Shown here piece by piece: positions 12,226-23,100 of a stretch of DNA of 64,000 nt. The stretch's first letter is position 1, and each line of letters begins with the position of its first letter. The DNA is from Quercus robur (lineage: Eukaryota; Streptophyta; Magnoliopsida; Fagales; Fagaceae). The DNA is taken from positions 48,150,843-48,214,842 of the forward strand of contig NC_065538.1 of NCBI RefSeq assembly GCF_932294415.1, in the 5' to 3' direction. Below the pieces are notes generated by a model. That model was not told the origin of the DNA. It saw only the letters and a list, made by a program, of their open reading frames with translations, and made no database searches. Position numbers and translations under genes: made by a program.

Positions 12226-14122
12226 AAAATTTTTTGTTTGTTTACCTTTCAAAAAAAATTTGAGAACACCCTCAGTTTTTTATGCCAATAAAATTAAATT
12301 TTGCTCCATAATTTGTTCTACATTCAATAGATGAATGATTGATTGGTTGTGTATATTGAAAGAGATATAACTTGTAGCATTGATAATGAGACTATCATGC
12401 ACCGATTTCAAAATATGAAAACTCGTAGGAGGTAATTGTAAACTTTATATATTTGCGTGTTTTTTTTTATTATTGTTGTTGTCAATATATGAATTTCTCT
12501 TTTTAATAGATTGTATAATTTATATTTATTAAGGAAACATCATGAGAAAAATTTCTAGAATAACCACTGAATTGAAGGGAATGGTTTCAAATCTTAACGA
12601 CTTTTAATCTCCTTAAAAGACTTTATGTAAGAAAAAACTAAAACCGATGTTCAAAGTTTGCAAACATAAAAAATACAATAAAAACATGCTATTTAATAAT
12701 AAAATTTTCAAAATTCACATTTAATAAAATGATTTAGAAAAAGTTTAAATGATTTATTTTGGAACTAATTTGTAGAGAGACTATTTCCCTTTTATTAAAT
12801 TTAAGCTGGTACATATATGAATCAAGGATCCAAATGTAATTTGACCTACCACGTGTTTTTTTTTTTTTTTTTTAAGAAACACCTACCACGTGTTATTATA
12901 CCTATTCCTACAATAATGACCATAGAGAAAGAAGAAAATAATAATAAGCGCGTATAAGAGGAAAGGTTGCGTATGGGCTTCCTGATGATCGAGCGATCAC
13001 AGACTGTCAAATGGTACGGGTGACTCATCATTCTTGTCCTAGACTTGTACATGAGAAAGTGGAAGAATAAAACATTCTAAATAATAATTAAAAAAAAAAA
13101 GAAAAGAAAGAAGATGTGGATTCTAATTAATTAGTTTAATTGGTAAAATTTTTGAAAATTAAATAAAAATATGGGATTTATTTCTTATTTACACTAAAAA
13201 TTAATTAGTTTGATGATAAAGAATTATCAAAATCTATAGGAAAATTAAATAAAAAACCTGGGATTTACTTCTCATTTACATTAAAAATTGATTAATTTAA
13301 TGATAAAAAGTTATCGCAAAATTTATAGGTTGAAACTCTCTTAAGGAAATAGAGAAAAAGAAAGATATGAAGTGAATCACTAAATAAAATTGATTTGATA
13401 ATAAATAAATAAATAAAAAGGCGAAATTGAGCTCACCGGAAAGGTCACGGACTCTTTACTCATCACAGAGTTGTATTTGGCACTGGGCACTGACGCGTAA
13501 ATCATACATGACAATGATTCAAACATGTTCAGACTCAGTGAGTCACCCACAAACATTATCTTCTTTCCTCTCCACCTCCTCAGAAATTCCATCCCATCAA
13601 ACCTACAACGAAAGCAATAAACCGTAATTCAAAATTAATAATTGGTTTCTCAGTGAAACAATATTCAAAAAAACATGTTCCGAAACATTTGTGTTCTGTC
13701 GTGGTATTTTCTAAACAAACATATTATCACTTTTGCTATTTGCCACTCCAAACTTGGTTAACGTAAACAAAAGTTGATGAGCAAGTCGTGAGTTTATATA
13801 TATATATATATACTTGATTATATTACCTGGGCAAGTCACAGGAATCAGGTTTCCAAGCATACTTAAGGTACTGCTTATCAGGTCTACCATACTTTTGGCA
13901 ATTAAACTCAGGGTCTATGTATGGACAGCTTGAATCATAGAGAGGATATGAAGGATCAATAACCCATTTGCCTTTGAACAAATTGCAATCACTCGCTTGC
14001 TTCCTACCTCTTGTTAACCTGGTCACATTGTAGAACTGTCCAGCTCTTGCTTGCTCCAGAGACAACAACAAGAGCAGAACCTGAAGAAAGCAAGAGATCA
14101 AGGCCTGGAAACGAAATCCCAT
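9494..14122 (-). CDS. TBL38: TBL O-acetyltransferase-like protein, copy 1
   Basis: Five minus-strand exons (14122-13827, 13602-13437, 11527-11352, 10457-10299, 9785-9494) give 362 residues with clean GT/AG splices. Residues 1-27 are a hydrophobic signal or anchor. The TBL domain follows ([20 protein letters not shown], then [10 protein letters not shown]). The PC-esterase region carries GDS at 118-120 and the DxxH motif DCSH at 339-342, the serine and His/Asp parts of the catalytic set. Family members O-acetylate cell-wall polysaccharides in the Golgi; the substrate of this one is unknown. Length and domain order are complete, so the gene should be functional. Orthology to Arabidopsis TBL37/TBL38 is inferred from context. 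A Copia element interrupts its promoter, and intron 2 (1,909 bp) carries AT repeats and small insertions. Confidence 0.9.
12184..12221. repeat. AT dinucleotide microsatellite
   Basis: An uninterrupted TA run lies in intron 2 of TBL copy 1. Shorter TA runs occur nearby at about 10801-10825 and 11709-11750. Confidence 0.85.
12858..12880 (-). mobile_element. 23-bp retroposon micro-insertion
   Basis: A poly-T run followed by AAGAAAC is flanked by perfect 14-bp direct repeats (ACCTACCACGTGTT at 12844-12857 and 12881-12894). The paralogous intron of TBL copy 2 (about 40788) has the uninterrupted site. This is the minus-strand image of a non-LTR insertion that kept only a few 3' bases and its poly-A tail. 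Confidence 0.75.
13113..13346 (+). repeat. Degenerate tRNA-derived SINE, internally duplicated
   Basis: Contains the A-box-like TAGTTTAATTGGTAAAA and the downstream body shared with the SINE copies at 41147-41319 and 47172-47330. Part of the body is repeated in tandem. The copy is diverged and has no obvious target-site duplication. Confidence 0.4.
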
Positions 14123-14196
14123 CTCGGTTTTTGGGTCTTGATTATGAAAGTATGTGATTAAATTCAGAACCGTGAATAAAAGAAATCCGTGATGTA

Positions 14197-14205
14197 GAAT
14201 TTATA
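14197..14205 (-). promoter_or_regulatory. TATA box of TBL copy 1
   Basis: The minus strand reads CCCTATAAATTC about 75-80 nt upstream of the start codon. The same motif, in the same context, precedes copy 2 at 43688-43698. The Copia element begins at 14227, about 20 bp upstream of this box. Confidence 0.6.
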
Positions 14206-14226
14206 GGGAAAGAATGACATGGGTTT

Positions 14227-14708
14227 TGTTGAAGTGGGCCGTGTGGCTTGAATTGCCACAAGCCCACGTCGGTCCTTAGTTGCCAAATCCTATTTGTAAT
14301 AGGAAACCTTTTTTCTTTTTGTCTCTACCGACTTTAACATATACATATATATATATTGTATTAAGTGCAAGCAGGGGAAGCCGTGAGATCAAAAGAGAGA
14401 AATCCTAATTAACCTAGTGAGCAAGCCGCATGAGAGAAAATAGAGAAAAGAGAGGCAGTCAGCTTCTATTCTTATTTTTTCTGTGAGAGAGTGCTAGGGT
14501 GTAATTGAGATTTGGGTTTCTTGAGAGTGTTCTTGTGCACTATTGTATTTTCCCTGATAATAGTGAAATCCCTGCAACTCCGTGGACGTAGGCAAATTGC
14601 CGAACCACGTAAATATTGTCTTGTGCGTGTGATTATTTTCTTTGACGTGTGTTTTCTCTATTTGTTTTGTTTCTCACAGGTTAGGAATTTTTGGTTAAAT
14701 TCCCTACA
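14227..14708 (+). repeat. Copia 5' LTR
   Basis: 482 bp with TG...CA ends and a TATA-like AT run near 14342. Nearly identical to 15719-16200; one A/G difference was noticed. Confidence 0.95.
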
Positions 14709-14710
14709 AC

Positions 14711-14723
14711 TGGTATCAGAGCC
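14711..14723 (+). other. Copia primer-binding site
   Basis: TGGTATCAGAGCC, two bases after the LTR end, is the standard Copia site complementary to the initiator-Met tRNA 3' end. Confidence 0.9.
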
Positions 14724-14747
14724 TAGGGTTAGGTTTAATTGAGAGCA

Positions 14748-15449
14748 ATGGCAGAGGAAGCAGGAAAGGCGTCTGGAATAGAAAAGTTTGATGGCATAGA
14801 CTTCGCGTATTGGAGGATGCAGATTGAGGATTACCTTTATGGGAGGAAATTGCATCAACCGCTTCTAGGGGAAAAACCTGAGGCTATGAAGGCTGAGGAA
14901 TGGGCTCTTCTTGACAGACAGGTACTAGGAGTTATCAGGTTAACTCTGTCTAGGTCTGTTGCACACAATGTTGTAAAGGAGAAGACCACAGCAGATCTGA
15001 TGAAAGCTTTGTCTGGTATGTATGAAAAGCCGTCAGCAAACAATAAGGTGCACTTGATGAAGAAACTATTCAATCTGAAGATGGCAGAGAATGCATCAGT
15101 AGCACAACATCTGAATGAATTTAATACTATCACAAATCAATTGTCGTCTGTAGAAATTGATTTTGATGATGAGATTCGTGCTCTGATCGTCTTGGCTTCT
15201 TTGCCAAACAGTTGGGAGGCAATGAGGATGGCAGTAAGTAATTCTACAGGAAAGGAAAAACTCAAGTACAATGATATACGAGATTTAATTCTGGCTGAGG
15301 AGATTCGCAGAAGAGATGCAAGTGAATCCTCAAGATCTGGTTCTGCCCTAAACCTTGAGACAAGAGGCAGAGGTAATAACAGAAATTCCCTACAACTCAA
15401 AGTCGAAGCACATACAGACAAAATACCACTTTATCCGTTATCTTGTTGA
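14748..15449 (+). CDS. Copia gag polyprotein fragment
   Basis: An open frame of about 233 residues starts at the ATG at 14748. Residues about 10-200 match the plant Copia gag (UBN2-type) domain, with the YWRMQIEDYLY and LMKALSGMYEKPS blocks. The CCHC zinc knuckle that should follow the arginine/glycine-rich stretch is missing. The frame runs across the internal deletion junction at about 15385 and continues about 20 residues in the wrong frame of the RNase H region before the stop. The capsid part is intact, so it could in principle be packaged; this is inference. Confidence 0.8.
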   Translation: MAEEAGKASGIEKFDGIDFAYWRMQIEDYLYGRKLHQPLLGEKPEAMKAEEWALLDRQVLGVIRLTLSRSVAHNVVKEKTTADLMKALSGMYEKPSANNKVHLMKKLFNLKMAENASVAQHLNEFNTITNQLSSVEIDFDDEIRALIVLASLPNSWEAMRMAVSNSTGKEKLKYNDIRDLILAEEIRRRDASESSRSGSALNLETRGRGNNRNSLQLKVEAHTDKIPLYPLSC

Positions 15450-15570
15450 AGATAAGCTGGTAATGCTTGAGAAAATTTGTGGATCTAAGAACCCGGCAGA
15501 CATGTTGACTAAGGGTGTCACTATTGAGAAGTTGAAGCTGTGCGTAGCTTCAATTGGTCTTCTAGCTTGA
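15385..15570 (+). pseudogene. 3' end of Copia RNase H
   Basis: In the frame different from gag, the sequence encodes the C-terminal Copia RNase H stretch (KSKHIQTKYHFIR, then KNPADMLTKG) and stops at 15570. It is joined directly to gag by a deletion. The catalytic part of RNase H lies upstream and is gone. Confidence 0.85.
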
Positions 15571-15718
15571 GGACAGGAGGATGAGTTGCAGGGATGAGGG
15601 ATTGTGTTATGGAGGATTGTGGCTGATGTTTGCAGCTTGTGAGCCCTTAAGGGCTAAGGTGGAGCTGATGGAGGAGTTTGCTCATGTAGCTTGATCAATT
15701 CAAGCCAAGGTGGAGATT

Positions 15719-16200
15719 TGTTGAAGTGGGCCGTGTGGCTTGAATTGCCACAAGCCCACGTCGGTCCTTAGTTGCCAAATCCTATTTGTAATAGGAAACC
15801 TTTTTTCTTTTTGTCTCTACCGACTTTAACATATACATATATATATATTGTATTAAGTGCAAGCAGGGGAAGCCGTGAGATCAAAAGAGAGAAATCCTAA
15901 TTAACCTAGTGAGCAAGCCGCATGAGAGAAAATAGAGAAAAGAGAGGCAGTCAGCTTCTATTCTTATTTTTTCTGTGAGAGAGTGCTAGGGTGTAATTGG
16001 GATTTGGGTTTCTTGAGAGTGTTCTTGTGCACTATTGTATTTTCCCTGATAATAGTGAAATCCCTGCAACTCCGTGGACGTAGGCAAATTGCCGAACCAC
16101 GTAAATATTGTCTTGTGCGTGTGATTATTTTCTTTGACGTGTGTTTTCTCTATTTGTTTTGTTTCTCACAGGTTAGGAATTTTTGGTTAAATTCCCTACA
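15719..16200 (+). repeat. Copia 3' LTR
   Basis: 482 bp, matching 14227-14708. A purine-rich tract (AAGGTGGAGA) lies immediately upstream and ends near 15716. Confidence 0.95.
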
Positions 16201-16405
16201 GGTTTATAGTGTATTGTGTCTATGACGAAGACATGGCCATCCAGATAATTGTGGGCTCTTTTTATAGCTTGCCAAATCGCTGGTTGCACTTATCTGAGTT
16301 GTCTCAAGAGTCAAGACGTTTGTCTCACTTCATTTGGTAAAGTATTAATTGGTGGTACCCGTGACCTACGTTTCACGAACCATTCAATCTAGATAGAGTT
16401 TATAC

Positions 16406-16548
16406 CATGGTTTTAAAAAACCGACTGAAAGCAAAATTGGATTTGTCTTCAGTTCACGGTTATTACTGGTTTTGGGATTTATACTAGGCCGAACTGGTAC
16501 TCGGCTCCCAGTTGAGCCGGCTGGTTCGATCTAGTTTTTAAAACCATG
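16406..16548. mobile_element. hAT-like MITE, 143 bp
   Basis: Terminal inverted repeats read CATGGTTTTAAAAA at the left and TTTTTAAAACCATG at the right. The flanks GTTTATAC and GATTACAC look like a diverged 8-bp target duplication. The region upstream of TBL copy 2 (about 43876-43900) runs straight from TTTATAC into TTCAT, which is the empty site. Confidence 0.65.
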
Positions 16549-16806
16549 GATTACACTTCATCATTGTTGGTACTGCAACCTATCATTTATCTATAATCTA
16601 TAATATAAAAGTTGGATTTAGCTTGTAGATGCATACAACGATGATAAATGGTGCTATCTTCTATTTATTTAGAATGATGTGGACACAGGATGACATGTGG
16701 CAAGTAGCAATTTGTCTATAACATCTCACATTTGACATATGATAATACATTTAATTATAAAATTAATGGTACCTTGCATTTGATACTTTTAAAGTCTCAC
16801 ATATAT

Positions 16807-17114
16807 GGCAATACATTTAATTATAAAATTAATGGTACCTTTCATTTAAGGGAAATGCTAACGAGTGTCCTTAGGGCACTGGTTAATAGAAAATTATTAG
16901 GTACTTCTGGAGTACCATAAATGCATATTCCCTCCTCTCACATGAATGGTGGGTCCCACTGGCAATACATTTAATTATAAAATTAATGGTACCTTTCATT
17001 TAAGGAAAATGCTAACGAGTGTCCTTAGGGCACTGGTTAATAGAAAATTATTAGGTACTTCTGGAGTACCATAAATGCATATTCTCTCCTCTCACATGAA
17101 TGGTGGGTCCTATT
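16807..17114. repeat. 154-bp tandem duplication
   Basis: Two nearly identical units, 16807-16960 and 16961-17114, each include the left terminus of the Mutator-like MITE and the preceding ATACATTTAATTATAAAATT block. Confidence 0.8.
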
Positions 17115-17347
17115 AAAGTGAGACCCACCATTCATGTGAGATGAGAGAGTACATATTTATGGTACTCCGGGAGTACACAATAATTTCCCCTAGTTAATAA
17201 TCCATTTAAAGAAAGTTTTTATGGGAAATGAAAAAAAAAAGTAATTAATATTTTGACAGCTTTTTTCATTTCACATAAAAGTGGTATTAAAACTTTCCTA
17301 AAATGGATTATTAACCAGTGCTCTAAGGGCACTCGTTAGCATTCCCC
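16850..17347. mobile_element. Mutator-like MITE
   Basis: The left end GGGAAATGCTAACGAGTG and the right end CACTCGTTAGCATTCCCC form terminal inverted repeats of about 45 bp. The flanks TTCATTTAA and TACATTTAA are a 9-bp duplication with one mismatch, as expected of Mutator-like elements. The interior holds a second nested inverted pair around TACTTCTGGAGTACC. No transposase is encoded. Confidence 0.65.
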
Positions 17348-17740
17348 TACATTTAATACTCTTTAATACTCTTAAAGTCTCACATATGCCATATGACAGT
17401 ACATTTAATTATAAAATTAATGGTACCTTACATTTAATACTCTTAAAGTGATGATGCATGTCAATCGTTAATAATCTATTTAAAGAAAGTTTTTATGAGG
17501 AATGAAAAAAAAAAGTAATTAATATTTTGACAGCTTTTTTCATTTCTCATAAAAATGGTATCAAAACTTTCCTAAAATAGATTATTAACCAGTGCCTTAA
17601 GAGCACTCGTTAGCATTTCCCTACATTTAATACTCTTTAATACTCTTAAAGTCTTACATATGCCATATGACAATACATTTAATTATAAAATTAATGGTAC
17701 CTTACATTTAATACTCTTAAAGTGATGATGCATGTCCATT
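17193..17740. repeat. 274-bp tandem duplication
   Basis: Units 17193-17466 and 17467-17740 repeat the right arm of the Mutator-like MITE with its flank. The second unit ends exactly where the next element (GTTATTAAAC) begins. Confidence 0.75.
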
Positions 17741-17836
17741 GTTATTAAACTTGGACTGGACATTGACCCAGTCTACGAGTTGGGTCATTGGTTCAATCGG
17801 TAACCCACCGGTTGAACCATAAGGTCAAATAAATTT

Positions 17837-17877
<41 letters not shown>

Positions 17878-18936
17878 ATTTTGTGAAATCATAACATTAA
17901 TATGTAAATTAAAAAAAAAAAAAAAAAAGGCATGTGCCTAAAATAAACGCGCCATTATAATTCAAAATTAAGGTTTTACAAGTAATAGCATTAAAAATTC
18001 GATAAATTCACAAGCAAAATAAAGGAATGCCATAAGATTGCAACAAAATTTTTGCTAAATAAAATCTTCTTACATGTCTTAAAATTTTTAATATTAAAAA
18101 AGAAAAAAAGAAAAATCAAATTACGTAAACAAAAGAAGAGAACAAAAAGGGTTTAAGACTTAAACTTAAAGCAATAAACAAATAAAGGGCAAAAAATGCA
18201 AACAAAAGAAGAGAAAATAAAGTTCAAGTATTAAACAATGTAACATATTTTGATATACTCATACATATGAGTCCAAATCTTTCGTCCCACTTTTCCTACT
18301 CCACTCTATACTCTACCAATAAAAACTTACCACATGTTCACCTAATTAATTAATTACTATCATTAATTAATAATAGTAGTATTAATAAGTCAATAATGGT
18401 AGTAATTAATTAATTAGGTGAACTTGTGGCAAGTTTTTATAGAGTGGAGCAGGAAAAGTGGGACATAAAATTTGGACTCCATACATATCTACGTGCTAAC
18501 TGGCTACGTGAAACTAAAAAATAATATGTTATTAAATTATCATATTATCATACATTAAACAGTAAATAAGTGAGAGATCATTTTTTTTTCTTTGGGTTTT
18601 CTCTTATTTAAATTACCATATTATCAACTGTGGGTACTTTTTTGGAGTTACTTGGTAGCCTTTTTGGCTTTCTATACTCTCCTTTGGTATCTCACATCGA
18701 AAAAATCTCCCTCCCTCCTAGGCCTTATAAGCGCAAGCTTTAGACGAGAGAGTACCATCAGTTATCTGGGTTAATAAAATCTAGCCAAGTCACACGGTTT
18801 GCTTTAAACTCACCAGGTTTTCCTAGTTTTGATTGGGTCTAATATACATCCGATCCAATTAATGACCCAAACCGGTCTATGTGTTGGGTCACCAAGTTAC
18901 AGGTCCGACCGGCTGGGCCGGGCCGAGTTTAATAAC
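17741..18936. mobile_element. Non-autonomous DNA element with GTTATTAAAC termini
   Basis: The ends GTTATTAAACTTGG and CCGAGTTTAATAAC form inverted repeats. They are followed inward by complementary GGTTCAAT/GGGTC-rich arms. The interior is A/T-rich with a TA microsatellite (about 17845-17870) and a nested Mutator-like MITE. It has no coding capacity. The superfamily is uncertain, possibly hAT. Confidence 0.55.
18269..18479. mobile_element. Mutator-like MITE, 211 bp, 9-bp duplication
   Basis: Long arms (about 80-90 bp) starting GAGTCCAAAT and ending ATTTGGACTC fold onto each other. They are flanked by the perfect 9-bp direct repeat CATACATAT (18260-18268 and 18480-18488). It is nested inside the 17741-18936 element. 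Confidence 0.75.
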
Positions 18937-19428
18937 GCTGTGCATATCTATATTATTTACTAATATATATTTTTCCCTATTTACAATTCACATTTAACCA
19001 TTTGATAAAAAATAATATAATTATAAAATAAAATTAATTCTTTTTAGTATAATAAAGAATTGAAGTACCCTTCCTAAATAAAAAAAAAAAAAAAAAAAAA
19101 AAAGAATTGAAGCACCATATAGTCGCAAAAACTCTTTTAAAAAAACATTTAATAATTAATTTTTTTTTATAAATATCTAATTATATATATACTATTTAAA
19201 GAAAAAAAATTGCGTACTTTCTAAAATTATTTTCCAGCCAAAAAAAAATGAAAAGATTAAACTTTTTTATCAAACTATCTTTAATTAAAAAAAAATGTTG
19301 CATACAATCTTTGAAAAAAAAAAAACGATTTAAATATTATATCTAATTATATGCACTATTATTTTATTTATAATAAAATGGGTCTCCATAAATTACTCCT
19401 AAAAAAAAACCTTCCCTATAAAGATAAT
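18937..19428. other. A/T-rich spacer
   Basis: Homopolymer-rich sequence with no gene or recognisable repeat, up to the left LTR of the Gypsy element. Confidence 0.4.
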
Positions 19429-20112
19429 TGTGGGGCCCGGCCCAAAAATGATGGGCTATTCCAAACTCAGGCCCGTCCGAGGAGCGTCCTGTCCGAAGAG
19501 AAGCCTCATATGAAGCGTTACTCAATCCCAATAGTGCCAAGGAAACCTATCCGAGGAGTAACTCCTCCTCGGACATCACGAAGCCCAGACGAGGAACTTT
19601 CCCCAGCCATTTCAGCTCATCTTCCCAACATATAAAATGAATTAAATCCAAAATATCTCATGGAAGGCTACCACCACATTAATTGCGCCCCAACCACCCT
19701 CTTGGCCGCATTAATGAGGAAAAGACTCCTGAACAGTACCGCCTTGGCCTCTGCAACTCACAAAGGGACTGATGAGGGCGTCTGATGGGACAGGTGCTCA
19801 AGTGGATGCTTGGATGATTAACAGGTGTAAGGTTGAGATGAAAAGAAGAGAAATATATAATGTAGTGGAGTCCCTCAAAGAAGGGGACGCGAGAACTGTA
19901 TCAGAAACAAAGAGAAATAAAATCATACTTGGGAAATATCCATTCTGGTGTTTTTATTTTCTTTTCGCAAACAATATTGTCCATGCATTAAACTGAACAA
20001 GTTCACTGAGGCTAAGTTCTTTGACCCATCATCTACAAATAATTATTGTGGGTTGCGCTTTGAGCCAGGGCCTAATCAACATAAGTTGGGCCAGGAAAAT
20101 CGTGCAACTACA
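19429..20112 (+). repeat. Gypsy 5' LTR
   Basis: 684 bp, starting TGTGGGGCCC and ending CAACTACA. CATATAAAA near 19628 is a candidate TATA box. Confidence 0.95.
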
Positions 20113-20114
20113 AT

Positions 20115-20132
20115 TGGCGCCGTCTGTGGGGA
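20115..20132 (+). other. Gypsy primer-binding site
   Basis: TGGCGCCGTCTGTGGGGA, two bases after the LTR, is a typical plant Gypsy minus-strand primer site. The priming tRNA is not certain; Arg is often cited for Tat/Ogre elements. Confidence 0.8.
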
Positions 20133-20165
20133 GAGCTAAGGCATTAGCTAGTGCAACGGTCGAGC

Positions 20166-23100
20166 ATGGAAGAACTAGATCCGCACCAGGAGGACCCTCA
20201 CCAAGCTAACTCCCAACGGACACGACCCGCCGAGTCCCAGAGGCAAAATAACCCAACCAACCCAGGCGGTAGGGGGAATCGTGAGGGGAGTGTGCATACC
20301 ACCCGGACGAGCCAGAGTCACACTCAGATAGGAAGTCACGTGTCTCAGAGGCGAAATAGTCACCAGGCCATGCAGCGAGAGATAGACGACCTAAAAAGGA
20401 AGTTACGACGTGCGCAGCGAAGACGATCTCCCTCTGACTCAGGCGAGTCTTCTAATGCGGAAGACGAGAGTTACAGACAAAGGTCGAGGACCCCCCCAAG
20501 TGAAACCTTTTCCTACGAAAAGGAACCACGCCCTGTACGGAAGTATGAGCGCCCGTCCAGCAAAGGTTCGGGGAGCGACGCCATGAAGAAGGCGTTGGAT
20601 CAGGTCTCAAGGTCACCCTTCACGAATAGAATCGAAGGGGCTAAGCTGCCAAGACGCTTCAACCAACCGGTGTTCGCCATCTATCACGGCAAAGCAGACC
20701 CGGTGGAGCACGTGAGTCAGTTCAACCAAAAAATGGCAATTTATTCGCAAAACGAGGCCCTAATGTGCAAAATCTTCCCCTCCAGCTTGGGATTGATGGC
20801 AATGAGGTGGTTCAACAGCCTGAAGACAAACTCCGTAGGCTCCTACAAGCAGCTCACTCAAGCTTTTTGCTCCCGTTTCATTACAAACACCAGAGTCCCT
20901 CGACCTCTCAGTTCGCTACTGTCCTTATCCATGCACGAAGGAGAAACCCTGAAAGCGTACTCGGATAGGTATTGGGAGGTGTATAACGATTTAGATGACA
21001 ACCATGATAATGTTGCTATCAGCACGTTCAAAAGCGGCCTCCCCACTGGGCATGGCTTAAGGAAATCACTCACCGGAAAACCAGTTACTGACGTCCAACA
21101 GCTAATGGATAGGATCGACAAGTACAAAAGAGTGGAGGAGGATCAGCTGCAAGGGAAGGGAAAGGAGAAGGTTATCCCCTTTAAAGCAAATGATTTCAGG
21201 ACGGACCGTCACAATCCTGGTCAGCCGAGGAGAGATTTTCCGCGACAGGCTGGGCAGAGCAACCCGCAAACAGTGAATGCCGTATTCAGAGAGTCGGTAT
21301 AGCAAGTACTGGAGAAAGTAAGGGATGAACCCTATTTCAGATGGCCGGGAAAGATGGCTGGAGACCCCGCCAAACGTAATCAAAACTTGTATTGCCACTA
21401 TCATCAGGACCATGGGCATACTACTGAGGACTGCAGGAATCTGTGGAATCACCTGGATCAACTGGTCCGAGAAGGAAAGCTACGTCACCTGTTGCACCCA
21501 TCGAGCGGCCATCCCGGCCAAGCGACACAAGAACCTCGAAGGGACGTGTCTTTAAGACCCCCCACCGGGACGATACATGTCATCCTCGCTGCACCGGGAA
21601 GAACTGGGCCACCCATCCCCAGGGTATTAGCCGTGGATCGCCTTCCCTCCGAGGGCAGGCAAAGGGAGCCCAAAAAGTTAAAAAATGGAAGCTCTTTGAT
21701 ACTGGGATTCTCGGATGAGGATAAGAGAGGAACAATTCAACCTCACGATGACGCCTTGGTGGTCACCTTGCGGATTGGGGGTTTCGATGTGAAAAGGGTG
21801 TTAGTAGACTCTGGAAGTGCGGTGGAGATAATGTACCCCGACCTATACAAGGGGCTGAACTTAAAGCCGGAAGATTTGACAGCTTATGACTCCCCCCTTC
21901 TCAACTTCGAGGGGAAGATTGTTACGCCAAATGGGCAAATCCGACTGCCCGTTCAGACTGGGGCGGAAGTGGTGGAGGTGAATTTTATCATGGTCGACGC
22001 TTATTCACCCTACACCGCGATAGTTGCAAGGCCATGGATCCACAGCCTAGAGGCCGTGACCTCCACACTTCACCAAAAAGTAAAATACCCATCCAGAGGA
22101 TGAGTGGAAGAGATCCGAGGAGATCAGGCCGTGGCCAGGAAGTGTGTGGTGGCCGCCATTTTACATCGGCCCTTGGTCGAGTCCTCGGTCCCAAAGAGCT
22201 TATAGCAACCAGCCTCCTCGGCAAAGCAAGACGAGGGGCTGGCCGAGGAGATAAGGTGTGAAGGCTTAGATAAGGTTGCTGTCAGCAGTGACCCGGAGAA
22301 GTTCTTTCAGGTCGGCTCCGAATTGCCCTCTCAAGAAAAGGAGGAATTGGTCAGATTTCTCAGAGAAAATGTCAACGTATTCGCTTGGGATGCCTACGAT
22401 GCACCGGGAGTTGATCCTAGCCTCATCTGCCACCACCTGAACGTCAACCCCTCTTCCACTCCGAGGAAGCAGCCACCCCGACGCCCTTCAAAGGAGCACG
22501 CTAGCGCCGTAAGAGACGAGGTGGCCAAGTTGAAAAGAGCAGGGGCTATCAAAGAGGTCTTTTATCCCGAATGGTTGGCGAACACAGTGGTGGTAAGGAA
22601 GAAGACGGGGAAGTGGAGGGTCTGCGTGGACTTCACGGACCTGAACAAGGCGTGCCCCAAGGACCCATTCCCTCTACCCAAAATCGATCGATTGGTGGAT
22701 GCAACCGTGGGGCACCCCCGAATGAGCTTCCTGGACGCCTTCCAGGGCTATCATCAGATACCCCTTGCGCTAGAGGACCAGGAGAAAACGGCTTTCATGA
22801 CGCCCATCGGAAATTATCATTATAAGGTGATGCCATTCGGGCTAAAGAACGCGAGCTCAACCTACCAAAGGATGATGACTCGGATGTTCGAGCCACAACT
22901 GGGCAAGATCATTGAGGTGTATATAGACGATATGGTTGTGAAGAGTAAAAGGGTGTCCGAGCACGTGAAAGACCTTGGAACAGTCTTCGCTATCTTAAGG
23001 GAGCACCGGTTGCGGCTGAATGCCTCCAAATGTTCATTCGGGGTCGGGTCCGGGAAATTCCTAGGGTACATGGTCACCCATAGGGGAATAGAAGTAAGTC

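Larger units (their letters stand above)
14227..16200 (+). mobile_element. Non-autonomous Copia LTR retrotransposon (deletion derivative)
   Basis: The element is 1,974 bp with 482-bp LTRs that start TG and end CA. It is flanked by the 5-bp duplication GGTTT (14222-14226 and 16201-16205). The initiator-Met primer-binding site follows the left LTR. The interior keeps gag and the last part of RNase H; protease, integrase and most of reverse transcriptase are absent. By eye the LTRs differ at one base, so insertion was recent. It cannot move without a partner element. Confidence 0.95.

Noticed and set aside
12127-12579. Possible hAT-like insertion in TBL copy 1 intron 2 (CAGGGGCGGCGCCA at the left, missing from copy 2)
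   Set aside because: The left end fits and the segment is absent from the paralog, but no matching right terminus or clean duplication was found.
9494-14122. Terminal inverted repeats or TE capture to explain the TBL introns
   Set aside because: Intron positions and phases are identical in both copies and fit a normal plant TBL gene, so no transposon origin is needed.
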